Shown one piece after another: positions 48,427-58,389 of a DNA stretch of 64,000 nucleotides. Position numbers and translations under genes: made by a program. Positions within the stretch are counted from its first letter, which is position 1; each line of letters opens with the position of its first letter. The stretch comes from a virus: positions 102,303 to 166,302 of the IMG/VR virus record IMGVR_UViG_3300045971_000356. One strand, 5' to 3'. Below the pieces are notes generated by a model. It ran no database searches, was not told the DNA's origin, and saw nothing but the letters and a program-made list of their open reading frames with translations.

Positions 48427-49293
48427 ATGTCCGCCAGGTTTAAGCCCAGCAGGCATTGGACTAGTTCAGACCTTGTTTCGTTTATACGGAACAAGGTCTT
48501 CGGTCTCTATAAACCCGTTGCGCTACAGTGGGGCGAGTGGGAGAAGTGGGAAAACGAAACACGCAGGAAAAGGCCCATCGCATATTTTGTGACTGAGGTG
48601 TTGCCTAAGTGGCTTGAAGTTATTCCAAACCATACTATCACGTATTACGAAGAGTTTAACACTTATTGGACGAATCGCAATGGCAATACCCATTGCTTGC
48701 CATCGCGGCTTAAAGTTGGCGAATACCACTCAATGGAGAATCGCATACTCCACAGTTTGTTTGACTCATTCGTTGATTTTATTGAAATAGATACAGCACA
48801 GCACTGTATTGCTTGGAATGAGAAGAAAAGCCTGGACAAATATAAAGTGCCGTGGCGGTATAGGATTGAATCGCTGTCATGGCTATTTGGTGTTTACCGT
48901 TGCCCGCAAGCAGGCATTGATCGTCTCAAATATGAAATGGGTTTTGGCAATGAGGACGCACCTAGCCTCGCGCCAGTTGACCCGATTACGTCAGAAATGG
49001 CCAGAGAACAAATGGCAATATACACATGGTGGAAAGAGATTCGTCCATCACGCGGTGAAGTTTGGCCAATCTCTGGGTTGGAGGCTTTTTGGGATGAGAT
49101 GGAAACAAAACACAAGATGAGTGAGGACACTAAATACTCGTGGATCACTGCTCGGAAAAACTTTACACCCGCCGAGAAGAAGAAATACGATGCTTGCGCT
49201 AATAAGAAAGATATGTTGGAACAGCAATGGGACGATGAAGACGATTTGATGATTGCCAGATTAATGAAAATACGGAGAAAATTATGGACCTAA
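48427..49293 (+). CDS. Hypothetical protein
   Basis: 288 aa, RBS GAGGAG overlapping the ligase stop. Trp-rich, helical C-terminus; no catalytic motif seen. Similar large Trp-rich proteins occur next to RnlA-type genes in T4-like phages, role unknown. Confidence 0.65.
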   Translation: MSARFKPSRHWTSSDLVSFIRNKVFGLYKPVALQWGEWEKWENETRRKRPIAYFVTEVLPKWLEVIPNHTITYYEEFNTYWTNRNGNTHCLPSRLKVGEYHSMENRILHSLFDSFVDFIEIDTAQHCIAWNEKKSLDKYKVPWRYRIESLSWLFGVYRCPQAGIDRLKYEMGFGNEDAPSLAPVDPITSEMAREQMAIYTWWKEIRPSRGEVWPISGLEAFWDEMETKHKMSEDTKYSWITARKNFTPAEKKKYDACANKKDMLEQQWDDEDDLMIARLMKIRRKLWT

Positions 49294-49601
49294 GCAATGT
49301 TATTGATTATTTGATTATTGGTTTTATTGCGGCGTTAATTTGGAAATTTTTAACAAAGAACTCTTCTGAGTTAGAATCTATTAAAGAGGACTCTAAAAAA
49401 ATAGTGGTGCTAAACATCACTGAAGTTGACCAAATATTTTTGGTACACAAGTCTGATACAAAAGAGTTTGTATTTCAAACTAAAACGCTTGAAGAAATTT
49501 TACCAAAACTAAAAACAACATTTGTTGATACTCCGATTATGTTTATGAGTGATGATTTCAGATTGTTAGCGTTGTTTACGATGAACGAGGAGAAAAAATG
49601 A
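49284..49601 (+). CDS. Membrane-anchored hypothetical protein
   Basis: 105 aa: N-terminal hydrophobic helix (VIDYLIIGFIAALIWKFL) and a soluble domain. Overlaps both neighbours. Confidence 0.65.
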   Translation: MDLSNVIDYLIIGFIAALIWKFLTKNSSELESIKEDSKKIVVLNITEVDQIFLVHKSDTKEFVFQTKTLEEILPKLKTTFVDTPIMFMSDDFRLLALFTMNEEKK

Positions 49602-50011
49602 TATCAGTGCAAAAACCAGCAGTGGGTATTTTGACTCAATATGAAAGCGAGTATGGGTCAATGTTTAAAGTCCCGTGCTCATGTGGATGTGATTCAGAAG
49701 TAGCATTTGATCTTGATATCGACGATGATACCAAACAAATCACTGCACATATTTACGCTACCACCAAAACCAATTACTGGCGTGAACGAGTTGAAGTAAC
49801 GTACAGAGAAAATTGGCTTGTTTTGGGAATTAAAACAGCAGTTAACGAGGTGTACAACCGCATCGCCATTGCGTACACCGCGTTAGTTAAAGGATACGTT
49901 CAAACTGAGTCCTATGTGATATTGTCAAGGCAGCAAGCGTTGAACTTGGCAAGCACTTTAGAGTCAGAAATAAAACGTATTACACCAGTTAGACGAGTTC
50001 GGGCTAAATAA
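49598..50011 (+). CDS. Hypothetical protein with N-terminal Cys cluster
   Basis: 137 aa; VPCSCGCDSEV looks like a metal-binding knuckle. The rest is beta then helical (QALNLASTLESEI). Unrecognised; ATGA-coupled. Confidence 0.6.
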   Translation: MISVQKPAVGILTQYESEYGSMFKVPCSCGCDSEVAFDLDIDDDTKQITAHIYATTKTNYWRERVEVTYRENWLVLGIKTAVNEVYNRIAIAYTALVKGYVQTESYVILSRQQALNLASTLESEIKRITPVRRVRAK

Positions 50012-50034
50012 TCTACACTATAGGAGACAATTAC

Positions 50035-50256
50035 TTGGCGAAAGAGGAAGGCATTAAATTTGATGGCACTGTAACTGAAGTGCTTCCAAATGCCACATTT
50101 AGGGTTGTTTTGAATGATACCCAGCATAAAATCATTGCTTACTTAGGCGGGAAACTGCGTCAACATACAATTAACGTATTGCTTGGCGACCGCGTTCAAG
50201 TTGAAATGTCAGTTTACGACAACACCAAAGGTCGAATCATTTACCGTAACCAGTAA
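50035..50256 (+). CDS. infA: Translation initiation factor IF-1
   Basis: 73 aa, the exact length of bacterial IF-1, and one OB fold: GTVTEVLPNATFRVVL, then H.IIAYLGGKLRQH, GDRVQVEMSVYDNTKGRIIYR, all IF-1 signatures. Binds the 30S A site with IF2 and IF3. Start is TTG with AGGAG 8 nt ahead (no ATG available). A phage-borne infA is rare and, with the leaderless promoters and L7/L12-like protein, points to control of translation initiation. Confidence 0.92.
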   Translation: MAKEEGIKFDGTVTEVLPNATFRVVLNDTQHKIIAYLGGKLRQHTINVLLGDRVQVEMSVYDNTKGRIIYRNQ

Positions 50257-50277
50257 CGCTTAACGCAGTTAGCGTTA
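50254..50277 (+). terminator. Terminator-like hairpin
   Basis: TAACGC ... GCGTTA arms with an inner TAAC/GTTA pairing, after infA. No strong T run. Confidence 0.45.
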
Positions 50278-50290
50278 TCCATCCTTATTA

Positions 50291-50298
50291 GATAAATA
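50291..50298 (+). promoter_or_regulatory. T4-type late promoter (GATAAATA)
   Basis: First of two late elements before the giant structural gene; a GATTTTCTA/TAGAAAATC hairpin (50312-50339) lies between them. Confidence 0.6.
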
Positions 50299-50319
50299 CT
50301 GCAATAAGGACGATTTTCT

Positions 50320-50379
50320 ATGATTGCACGTAGAAAATCCTGTAAAACAAATCAAGATAAATACTTGATCAAACAGTAA
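50320..50379 (+). CDS. Possible short leader peptide
   Basis: 19 codons (MIARRKSCKTNQDKYLIKQ) with AAGGA upstream, ending 13 bp before the structural gene. May be chance. Confidence 0.25.
   Translation: MIARRKSCKTNQDKYLIKQ
50356..50363 (+). promoter_or_regulatory. T4-type late promoter (GATAAATA)
   Basis: Second late element, about 30 bp ahead of the ATG at 50393. Confidence 0.65.
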
Positions 50380-50392
50380 CTGGATAACATTA

Positions 50393-53300
50393 ATGGCACT
50401 TTTAACAATACCACCAACAGTAGACGTAGGGCTTGTACCTAATGACGGAACTGGACAACCGCTAAGAAATGCGTTTGTTACAGTAAATGAGGCAATTACC
50501 TCGTTAACACAGTTTATTACGGGCGGGCCAACGTTTACATCCGCGGAAGTAACGGGGCAACTAACAGTTTCCACTCTTACGTCGCAATCAGGAAATTACA
50601 CTGGAATTTTGTATGCTGGCGGAAACTTAGCTAGCACATCAAATAATACAGGGTCATTGCGTGTCGTTGGTGGTGCAGGCATATCAGGAAATGTATTTGT
50701 TGGTGGAGTTATTAACGGTGAGATTGTAAGTACAGGTATTACTGCTGATTCGTTATTAGTTAACGGCCCAGCTGAAATCACTGGTAATGTAATAACTGGA
50801 GCATTGAGTGTTGGCAGGGTTGGTGCCTTAGCAGACTTAGTTGTTACGCACAATGCTGAGATCTGGGGTGAGTTAACTGTACACGGCAACGTGGTTACGA
50901 TTCAAACGTCGGAGTTTAAAGTAGTCGACCCAGTCATTGAACTAGGTAAAGCACAAGACGCAGTATTGTCAAATAATGATGGTCGAGACCGTGGCTTATC
51001 TTTTTACTGGTATGATGAAGTTGCTGCCACGCAAAAACAAGGATTTTTTGGCTTTGAAAATGAAACCAGCGAGTTTACATTTCAGCCAAGTGTCACTATA
51101 GGTAACACCAATACATTCTCAGGCAGCTATGGTAACATTCGTGTTAACCAAATAACTGCCAACGTAATGTCCACTGGTACTAGTGAGTTTAACAATATTA
51201 ATGTAAGTAACATCACAGTATCAAATACAGTAACCGTAGCAAATGGATTAACAGTAGCTAATGGCATCACTGGCACTTTATTAACCGCAGCACAGCCAAA
51301 CATTACCTCGTTGGGAACGTTAAATGGTGTGGCGATTGCTGGTAATGTAACGGTAACTGTTGGGGATATTACAGTAGCGGCTGGTAAAACAATTTATGTT
51401 GGCGGTGTACCTGTTGCATTAAGTAGCGAAGCATTTCACGGCGGATCTGTACCGCTAAACACTCAATTTACGCAAAATACCGCATCAACATCAACTACGA
51501 CCGGAACTGTTACAGTAACTGGTGGTATTGGTGCAACTGGTAACGTAAACGTTGGTGGAAATGTAGCAGCCACTGGTGTTACTGCTACATCAGGATTCAC
51601 TGGTACGTTACTTACTGCTGACCAACCAAATATTACAACGGTTGGTACGTTGGGTAACTTAGCTATTTTTAACAACTTATCTACCTACTCAGCAAGTGCT
51701 AACAATATCACTGTAGCATCATATTTAAATGCTGCTAGCATTACTGCACAGGCAGGTGGTTTTACTGGCACGTTGATGACTAACGCTCAGCCAAACATCA
51801 ACACTGTTGGCACTCTATCCTCACTCAATGTCACAGGTAACATAACAACCGGTGCAGGACAATTTGTTGGCCCAGTGACTGGCAACGTAACTGGTAACGT
51901 TTCTGGGTCAGCATTAACTGTAACAGCTAATGCACAACCAGTAATCACTTCAGTTGGTACTTTAACTTCACTGGCAGTAACTGGCAATGTAGGCGCTGGT
52001 GGGTTTACTTCAAGTGTCGGGTCTATCAATGTTGGCGGAACTATTGTAGCAGGAAGTACAATAACTGGCACGTCATTGGTAGGCAACATAGCAACAGCAG
52101 CACAACCAGCAATCACCTCAGTTGGCCCGTTAACATCGTTGTCAGTGACTGGCAACACAACAGTTGGTGGGATTTTATCTACTGCTGGTGACATAATTAC
52201 AACTGGTGCTGGCACAAAAAATATCGGCACAACAGCAAATAAATTTGGAACTATTTTTTCAACTAGCATTGTTAACGCTGGATCAATTTCAGGTGCTGAA
52301 ATGACAGGTAATTTTAACGGTACCATTGGCAATAATTTACCAGCAAGTGGTACATTTACTAGCATTACTGTCAACGGGCAAGTAGAAAGCACTATTAGTG
52401 GATTTAAATTCCCTGACGGCACAATACAATCATCAGCAGGCGTATCTGGCTCAGGATCAGTTTCATACGCATCTACTGCGGGAGCAGTAACCAGCCAAGC
52501 AAACTCTGCAACTATTACCGCAGCATCAGCAAATGTTGCCTCACAAATTATATTGCGAGATAGCTCAGGTAATTTCTCTGCAGGTACAATGACAGGTAAT
52601 GTGGCAGGTAACGTAACTGGTAACGTAACTGGTAACGTAACTGGTAACGTAACTGGTAACGTAACTGGTAACGTGTCCGGCACAGCAGCTACAGTAACAG
52701 CAAATGCACAACCAGCCATTACAAGCGTGGGAACGCTAACAAGTTTGGGTGTAACTGGTACCGTCAATGCAGGAACATTTAGCGGCCCACTAAGTGGAGA
52801 CGTGTCAGGTAACGTCACTGGCAATGTCACTGGTAATGCAGACACTGCATCTAAATTCCTTACTGCTAAGGCAATTAACGGTGTTAACTTTGATGGATCT
52901 TCCCCAATAACTATTACTGCTAACGCAGCAACGCTATCTAGCAATACTCTTGCGTCTGGGGTAACAGTGTCAAGTTTAACCTCAGTGGGTGTTCTTACTT
53001 CATTGACTGTATCTGGCGTTATATCAGCGCAGGGCGGTGTTGCTGGCAATGTTACGGGTACTTCATCAAATGCTACCAACTTTAACGTAACAGACAATAA
53101 CGGAACTACGTTAACGTATTATCCCGTGATGTCAGTTGGAACATCAGGAAGCAACGCCGGGACAGTAGCTAGCAGCAAAATTAGTTTTGTTCCAAGTACA
53201 GGCACTTTGACAGCGACGAAGTTTGTTGGTGATGGGTCATCATTGACTAATGTGCCATATACGTCACTGGCAGGATCACCAGCAGGTAATGTAACAATTG

Positions 53301-54256
53301 GATCAACGACTATCAACCTTGGGTCTACTGTATCTGCATTGACTGGATTAACTTCCGTGACATCAGCAGCATTTAGCGGTCCATTGACTGGTGATGTAAC
53401 TGGTAATGTTTCTGGTAATGCTTTACATGTAACAGCAAATGCACAACCAGCCATTACAAGCGTGGGCACACTAACCTCCTTGACCGTTTCTGGTGCAGCA
53501 TTAGTCGGGACAGACTTAACCATTACTGGTAACTTGACGGTTAACGGTACGCAAACTACATTAAATGCGACTACTTTGTCAGTCAATGATTTACACATTG
53601 AGTTGGCAGTAGGTGCCGCTAGTGCGGCTGCGGCAAATACTGGTGGTATTCACTTACAAGGTGCTGGCGCAAATATTGTTTATGCTTCTGCAGACGACAG
53701 TTGGAACTCTAATAAGAAGTTCGTAGCAACTAGCTTTTACGGATCTGGTGTTGGGATAACTTCGATACCAAATAGTGCGACCACTGCTACCTCAGCGGCT
53801 GGGTTTAACACGATTGTTTCACGTGACGGATCTGGTAATTTTAGTGCTGGAACTATAACAGCAATAGCATCAAATGCAACATACGCCGACTTAGCAGAAA
53901 AATATCAGTCAGACGTTTATTATGAGCCAGGTACTGTTTTAGTATTTGGTGGCGAGTTCGACGTTACTATAGCAACATTATTTGCAGACACTGCGGTAGC
54001 AGGTGTAGTGTCAACTGCACCTGCGTACTTGATGAATAAAGACGAAGAGCGTTCAGTAGCGGTTGCATTACGCGGAAAGGTTTCAGTTAAAGTTGTTGGA
54101 CCAGTACGAAAAGGCGATTTGCTGGTAGCTAGCTCAACACCAGGGTATGCGGAAAGTGTTCATGGTGATGGTAGTCACGGCGTAGCGATTTTTGCTAAGT
54201 CAATGACTGAAGATTTAACAGAAGGTCAGAAGGTAATTTACGCAGTAATTCTATAG
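50393..54256 (+). CDS. Giant virion structural / fibre protein
   Basis: 1287 aa. N-terminal VDVGLVPNDGTGQPLRNAF is a virion-attachment motif of T4-like phages. Middle: many imperfect repeats of A.VTANAQP.ITSVGTLTSL.V.G and TGNV runs, beta-helix-like. C-terminal domain ADLAEKYQSD..YEPGTVLVFGG...VAGVVSTAPAYLMN....ALRGKV is conserved in cyanophage-like T4 relatives. Probably a long fibre or whisker. Confidence 0.85.
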   Translation: MALLTIPPTVDVGLVPNDGTGQPLRNAFVTVNEAITSLTQFITGGPTFTSAEVTGQLTVSTLTSQSGNYTGILYAGGNLASTSNNTGSLRVVGGAGISGNVFVGGVINGEIVSTGITADSLLVNGPAEITGNVITGALSVGRVGALADLVVTHNAEIWGELTVHGNVVTIQTSEFKVVDPVIELGKAQDAVLSNNDGRDRGLSFYWYDEVAATQKQGFFGFENETSEFTFQPSVTIGNTNTFSGSYGNIRVNQITANVMSTGTSEFNNINVSNITVSNTVTVANGLTVANGITGTLLTAAQPNITSLGTLNGVAIAGNVTVTVGDITVAAGKTIYVGGVPVALSSEAFHGGSVPLNTQFTQNTASTSTTTGTVTVTGGIGATGNVNVGGNVAATGVTATSGFTGTLLTADQPNITTVGTLGNLAIFNNLSTYSASANNITVASYLNAASITAQAGGFTGTLMTNAQPNINTVGTLSSLNVTGNITTGAGQFVGPVTGNVTGNVSGSALTVTANAQPVITSVGTLTSLAVTGNVGAGGFTSSVGSINVGGTIVAGSTITGTSLVGNIATAAQPAITSVGPLTSLSVTGNTTVGGILSTAGDIITTGAGTKNIGTTANKFGTIFSTSIVNAGSISGAEMTGNFNGTIGNNLPASGTFTSITVNGQVESTISGFKFPDGTIQSSAGVSGSGSVSYASTAGAVTSQANSATITAASANVASQIILRDSSGNFSAGTMTGNVAGNVTGNVTGNVTGNVTGNVTGNVSGTAATVTANAQPAITSVGTLTSLGVTGTVNAGTFSGPLSGDVSGNVTGNVTGNADTASKFLTAKAINGVNFDGSSPITITANAATLSSNTLASGVTVSSLTSVGVLTSLTVSGVISAQGGVAGNVTGTSSNATNFNVTDNNGTTLTYYPVMSVGTSGSNAGTVASSKISFVPSTGTLTATKFVGDGSSLTNVPYTSLAGSPAGNVTIGSTTINLGSTVSALTGLTSVTSAAFSGPLTGDVTGNVSGNALHVTANAQPAITSVGTLTSLTVSGAALVGTDLTITGNLTVNGTQTTLNATTLSVNDLHIELAVGAASAAAANTGGIHLQGAGANIVYASADDSWNSNKKFVATSFYGSGVGITSIPNSATTATSAAGFNTIVSRDGSGNFSAGTITAIASNATYADLAEKYQSDVYYEPGTVLVFGGEFDVTIATLFADTAVAGVVSTAPAYLMNKDEERSVAVALRGKVSVKVVGPVRKGDLLVASSTPGYAESVHGDGSHGVAIFAKSMTEDLTEGQKVIYAVIL
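52607..52666 (+). repeat. Five perfect 12-bp tandem repeats in the giant structural gene
   Basis: Unit GGTAACGTAACT, five identical copies plus degenerate flanks, coding TGNV repeats. In-frame unit, so copy number can change fibre length without frameshift. Confidence 0.95.
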
Positions 54257-54266
54257 GAATACATTT

Positions 54267-54527
54267 ATGCTAATCAAATCTAATTTAATACCACAACCAT
54301 TTTGGGCATTTACTGTTTGGCCGTTTATCGTTGTTCGTCCAGAACATGCAGACGACAAGGGAATTATTGCGCACGAAAACGTGCACTTTAAAGAGCAAGC
54401 ATGGATAACACCAATTTGGTGGCTGCGTTATGCTTTGTCTAAAAAATTCCGCGTTGATGCTGAAGTAAGGGCATACAAAGCGCAGATAAATATGAATGTA
54501 CTTACTGTTGAACAAGCTGCACAATGA
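54267..54527 (+). CDS. Small HExxH metallopeptidase-like protein (in-frame UGA)
   Basis: 86 aa to the TGA at 54525. IIAHENVHFKEQ is an HExxH motif; relatives are small phage proteins of this type. The frame stays open after the TGA and reads LMKYDSTLTLADAIKRF to TAA at 54579, the expected C-terminal helix and TAATG junction; TVEQAAQ-stop-LMKYD suggests a Trp codon turned TGA or stop read-through (context CAA TGA C). Confidence 0.75.
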   Translation: MLIKSNLIPQPFWAFTVWPFIVVRPEHADDKGIIAHENVHFKEQAWITPIWWLRYALSKKFRVDAEVRAYKAQINMNVLTVEQAAQ

Positions 54528-54581
54528 CTCATGAAATATGACTCGACTCTTACATTAGCTGACGCTATTAAAAGGTTTTAA
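54528..54581 (+). other. Possible read-through extension of the HExxH protein
   Basis: Same frame as the gene before it, 17 codons after the UGA, ending exactly at the TAATG junction with the next gene. Confidence 0.5.
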
Positions 54582-57500
54582 TGTCACAACTTATTTGGTT
54601 AACCCCACCGGGGCTCATTAACAAAATTCCTGAAGAGGAATACTATGAGTTCCAACTTGATGCGTACAATACTAACGGTGGTGATTTAAAATTCACTATC
54701 ATCGCTGGTAAGTTACCTGGTGGGCTACAGTTATTTAGGTCTGGGTTAATTCAAGGTATTCCAATCATCGAGAAAATATCAGGCACTGCACCTGAGTTTA
54801 CTTTTAAGTTTACAGTTCGTGCCACAACCACCGCCGGCAAGGTAAGCGATAGAACATTTAGTTTAACCATTAACTCAATCGCGTTACCACAAATTGTTCC
54901 AAAGAATGTTTCGCTTGGCACAGTGTTTGATGGTGAATATTTAGACTTACAATTAATTGCCCTTGATCCACATCCGTTAACTCCACTGACTTGGGAAATA
55001 ACCAGTGGGTCATTACCCAATGGCACCACTATGTCATCTGATGGCAGAATTACAGGATATGTATTACCGTCATATGTAGATAATCCAAACGTCAGATTAG
55101 GGTGGGGCACAACTGGCTGGGACTATGTGTCGTGGGATCAAAGTACATTAACGTCACAAACATTAACATATAGGTTTACTGTCGATGTTTACGATGGCTC
55201 ACGACGTGATAATGCTATGTACACCATGCTGGTGCAAGCAAAAGGGTTATATACCGCCGACAATACATTAATCGATATATCCGGCACAAATATTTTAGCA
55301 AGCACAGATAATTCACACAATCCGTTTATTACAACGTTACCACAGTCGTTGCCAACACAACGGCAGTTAACTAACTTTGCGTTCAAAGTAGATGGAATAG
55401 ACTTAGACGGCGACGTACTTGAGTATCATCTAATTACCAGTGATGCCGACACGTATGATGCAAGTCCGTTTGATTCTGTGGGATTCGAAAATGTCGATTA
55501 TTCAGTTCCCGATCTCGTAATAGATCCAGTTACTGGTTGGTTGTCTGGCGTTATGCCTGCCCAAGTTGAAGATGTGAAAACATATACTTTCCAAGTTGAA
55601 TGTTTTAAGCGTGACTATTCAATTGTACGTAGTGAGCCAGTTACATTCAAATTGACTATTTTAGGTGATACTGGCAACATTATCACTTGGGTTACGCCGG
55701 CTAACTTGGGAGAGATTGTAAATGGAGAGATTAGCAGTTTACGTATTGCCGCTGCATCTACTCGTAACAAAGTATTAAACTATCGTATTCAAGAAGGTTC
55801 ACCAAACCCGCCTAACATATTACCATCAGATGAAGTAATAACATACACCCCTAACAATGCAAGCAAGTTACCGCAAGGGTTAAAACTGTTACCTAACGGA
55901 TTAATTGTAGGCAGGTCGACATTCGAATATTTTAGCCTTGATGGTGGAACTACTACATTAGATAGCAGTACGACAAGTTACGATAGAACATTTACATTTA
56001 CGGTAACTGCTTCTGACGGCGAGTATTATTTCTACGCTGATTCTAAGACTGGGAACACTGTTATAGTGTATCACTTTGATGAGTTACCTGAAAAAATAGT
56101 ATCGGAAAATTTGTTTTTAGCAGCTAACCCAACAGTAATATCAAGCAAAACGTTTACAGTTAAAGTTAGAAATGTTAACAAAGCACCGTACGAAAATTTG
56201 TATTTACGCGCATTCTTGCCTAAAACAAAAATGGACGACTTTAATGCGTTAATGAGTAATCCTGATATCTTTCCAGCAGAGTTAATTTACAGAGCAGAAG
56301 ATCCATGGTACGGAAAAGCAACTCAAGTTAAAGTATTGTTTGCGTCGGGACTGACTGCATCTAATGTAGAGACTTACGCTAATACGGTGCACACGAGTCA
56401 CTACAATAAGTTCGTGGACTTTAAAGACATCAAGACAGCAGTGGCGTTAGATGAAAACTTTAACCCTATCTACGAAGTAGTGTATGTTGAAGTTATAGAC
56501 AACTTGACAGTCAATGGCAAATCAATATCTCGAGTAATGGATCGTAGTAGTGAAGTGAAGGGAATTTACACTAATGCCCCATATAACATAGTGTATCCAA
56601 ATAGTTTTGATAACATGAAGGAAAACGTTGTATACTTTACTCACTACACTAACCGCGGAGCACTTCCAGATTGGATGTTGGATCAGCAAGAGAACGGTAG
56701 AATTTTAGGATTTACCCGTGGATTTATATTGGCATATACAGTGCCAGGAGCCAGCAAGTTAATCGCTTATAGATTACTCCACTCTGGGTTCTCGTTCAAT
56801 AACCTAGATTTCCTTGCTGACAGATATCAACTTGATAACTACTTGAGCAAAAACTACAGCATACCTGACACTGCGTTTATTCCATCGCTGGAAACGACGT
56901 TTGATAGGTTGCCACCCGCAGGTGGCCCGCACCCATACGCTGGCGCAGTAGACATAGCAGTGATGTTGCCATTTGACGAGATTAATGGTAGGACACTTGA
57001 CTACTTGACAAGGAAGGGTGGTATTAACGGTACAATGCCGCTGCGTGAAGGTATGACGTTAGTGTTTGCGAAGCAAGAAAACTTCACTAACGTTTTTGAG
57101 CAGTCCACAGTAACTGACGTATATGATACAAGTAACTACGATGCGTTAAGTTTTAATGCGTCTATAGTTGCACCAGAATACAACTCACCAAACAATGGAT
57201 GGAATATTGAACTGAGCATTTACGACTCAGAACGTTATGCACAAGGTAGTTATACAGGTAGATACCCATATTACGACAACGTAGACGATGGATATTTTGA
57301 TCCAACTTTTTACGACGATGCAAAATATGATCGAGCAGCAGTAGTCCCAGGCTATTTGGAGAGCATTATGAACCCGGCCGTGTTTAACGAGCGTGGTGGC
57401 ATTTGGAAAGTAACAATAACAAGTGAAAATGTTGTTATCTTGGAACCAGTTATACGCTACAATGCAGCGGGTAATAGGATGAGCACTGTACAGCCAAACG

Positions 57501-57745
57501 AGTATGTGCAGGTGTCTGCTAATAGTAAAATTTACGGTGGCTGCAAAATCTTTTACGACACAGTAGCAAAGCCAGGTAACACAATGCCTGAATACTCGCT
57601 GCTTACTATCAAGAATATGACCATGCAGGAATCAACGTATTTTGATGGTGGTAAAACACGATTCTTTAATAACGTGGACATGTATGCACCACCAGAAACT
57701 GACGATAAATACTTGAAATTCCCTAAGACAAATATCTACGTGTAA
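54581..57745 (+). CDS. Large virion structural protein with Ig-like repeats
   Basis: 1054 aa. Begins LIWLTPPGLINKIPE..YYEFQLDAYNT; residues 10-430 contain three to four putative Ig/cadherin-like (He_PIG) repeats (LKFTIIAGKLPGGLQLF.SGLIQG, LTWEITSGSLPNGTTMSSDGRITG, LKLLPNGLIVG). The C-terminal half is unrelated. Homologous in style to large structural proteins of cyanophage-type T4 relatives. Late region. Confidence 0.8.
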   Translation: MSQLIWLTPPGLINKIPEEEYYEFQLDAYNTNGGDLKFTIIAGKLPGGLQLFRSGLIQGIPIIEKISGTAPEFTFKFTVRATTTAGKVSDRTFSLTINSIALPQIVPKNVSLGTVFDGEYLDLQLIALDPHPLTPLTWEITSGSLPNGTTMSSDGRITGYVLPSYVDNPNVRLGWGTTGWDYVSWDQSTLTSQTLTYRFTVDVYDGSRRDNAMYTMLVQAKGLYTADNTLIDISGTNILASTDNSHNPFITTLPQSLPTQRQLTNFAFKVDGIDLDGDVLEYHLITSDADTYDASPFDSVGFENVDYSVPDLVIDPVTGWLSGVMPAQVEDVKTYTFQVECFKRDYSIVRSEPVTFKLTILGDTGNIITWVTPANLGEIVNGEISSLRIAAASTRNKVLNYRIQEGSPNPPNILPSDEVITYTPNNASKLPQGLKLLPNGLIVGRSTFEYFSLDGGTTTLDSSTTSYDRTFTFTVTASDGEYYFYADSKTGNTVIVYHFDELPEKIVSENLFLAANPTVISSKTFTVKVRNVNKAPYENLYLRAFLPKTKMDDFNALMSNPDIFPAELIYRAEDPWYGKATQVKVLFASGLTASNVETYANTVHTSHYNKFVDFKDIKTAVALDENFNPIYEVVYVEVIDNLTVNGKSISRVMDRSSEVKGIYTNAPYNIVYPNSFDNMKENVVYFTHYTNRGALPDWMLDQQENGRILGFTRGFILAYTVPGASKLIAYRLLHSGFSFNNLDFLADRYQLDNYLSKNYSIPDTAFIPSLETTFDRLPPAGGPHPYAGAVDIAVMLPFDEINGRTLDYLTRKGGINGTMPLREGMTLVFAKQENFTNVFEQSTVTDVYDTSNYDALSFNASIVAPEYNSPNNGWNIELSIYDSERYAQGSYTGRYPYYDNVDDGYFDPTFYDDAKYDRAAVVPGYLESIMNPAVFNERGGIWKVTITSENVVILEPVIRYNAAGNRMSTVQPNEYVQVSANSKIYGGCKIFYDTVAKPGNTMPEYSLLTIKNMTMQESTYFDGGKTRFFNNVDMYAPPETDDKYLKFPKTNIYV

Positions 57746-57783
57746 TAGTAAATTGACTAAATATAAGATACAAGGAAAACTTT

Positions 57784-58380
57784 ATGAGTTCAAACATTAA
57801 CCCAGCAGCGATAAACGGTGCTTACCCAATCGCAGGCCAAGACAACGATTCTCAAGGATTTCGTGACAATTTCACGAACATCCGTAATAACTTAGCATCA
57901 GCAAAGTTAGAGATTGAAGAGTTACAAACTAAAGCAGTATTGAAATCTGCATTGATTAGCAGCGGTGTAGCAGATAATAATTTTGGTGGTTCTATACTCC
58001 GCAATGCAAAAGCAGTAAGTTTTACCAAACCAGCATATCAAATTTTGACCACAACTGGCATCGTTTCTGTAGCATACGCAAATGGTGACTTCCAATATTT
58101 TGATACAACTGGCGCAGTAGACCTTATTTTTGACGCATCGTGGCCTACAGGCACTGCGACTTACTCATCGTTTCGTGTATTAGTTAATGTTACCGACCTT
58201 GCTCATACCATTACGTTAGATCCAAAAGTTACAATCGGCGCGGCAAACGTGCCTGGTGCTGCTCCTGGGTCAATCATTACTGCGCCAGTAACTGGGCATT
58301 ACATGTTTGAGTTTAGCACGTATGACGGTGGTTTGAATGTTATCGTTAGCACGTTAAACTGGCCACAAGCGTTAGTTTAA
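57784..58380 (+). CDS. Virion structural protein
   Basis: 198 aa. INPAAINGAYPIAGQDNDSQGFRDNF followed by A..EIEELQ.K is a conserved N-terminal attachment motif of T4-like tail/fibre proteins; the C-terminal 120 residues are beta. RBS AAGGA. Confidence 0.75.
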   Translation: MSSNINPAAINGAYPIAGQDNDSQGFRDNFTNIRNNLASAKLEIEELQTKAVLKSALISSGVADNNFGGSILRNAKAVSFTKPAYQILTTTGIVSVAYANGDFQYFDTTGAVDLIFDASWPTGTATYSSFRVLVNVTDLAHTITLDPKVTIGAANVPGAAPGSIITAPVTGHYMFEFSTYDGGLNVIVSTLNWPQALV

Positions 58381-58389
58381 CCAATTACG

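Noticed and set aside
51787-53097. 436-codon open frame on the minus strand
   Set aside because: Antisense shadow of the repeat-rich structural gene; stop-free because of the biased repeat codons.
54485-54492. GATAAATA late-promoter match
   Set aside because: Inside the HExxH coding sequence with no start codon at the expected distance; likely chance.
54525-54527. Genome-wide use of UGA as a sense codon
   Set aside because: TGA ends many genes here (ATGA overlaps), so UGA is a normal stop; only this one site is suspicious.
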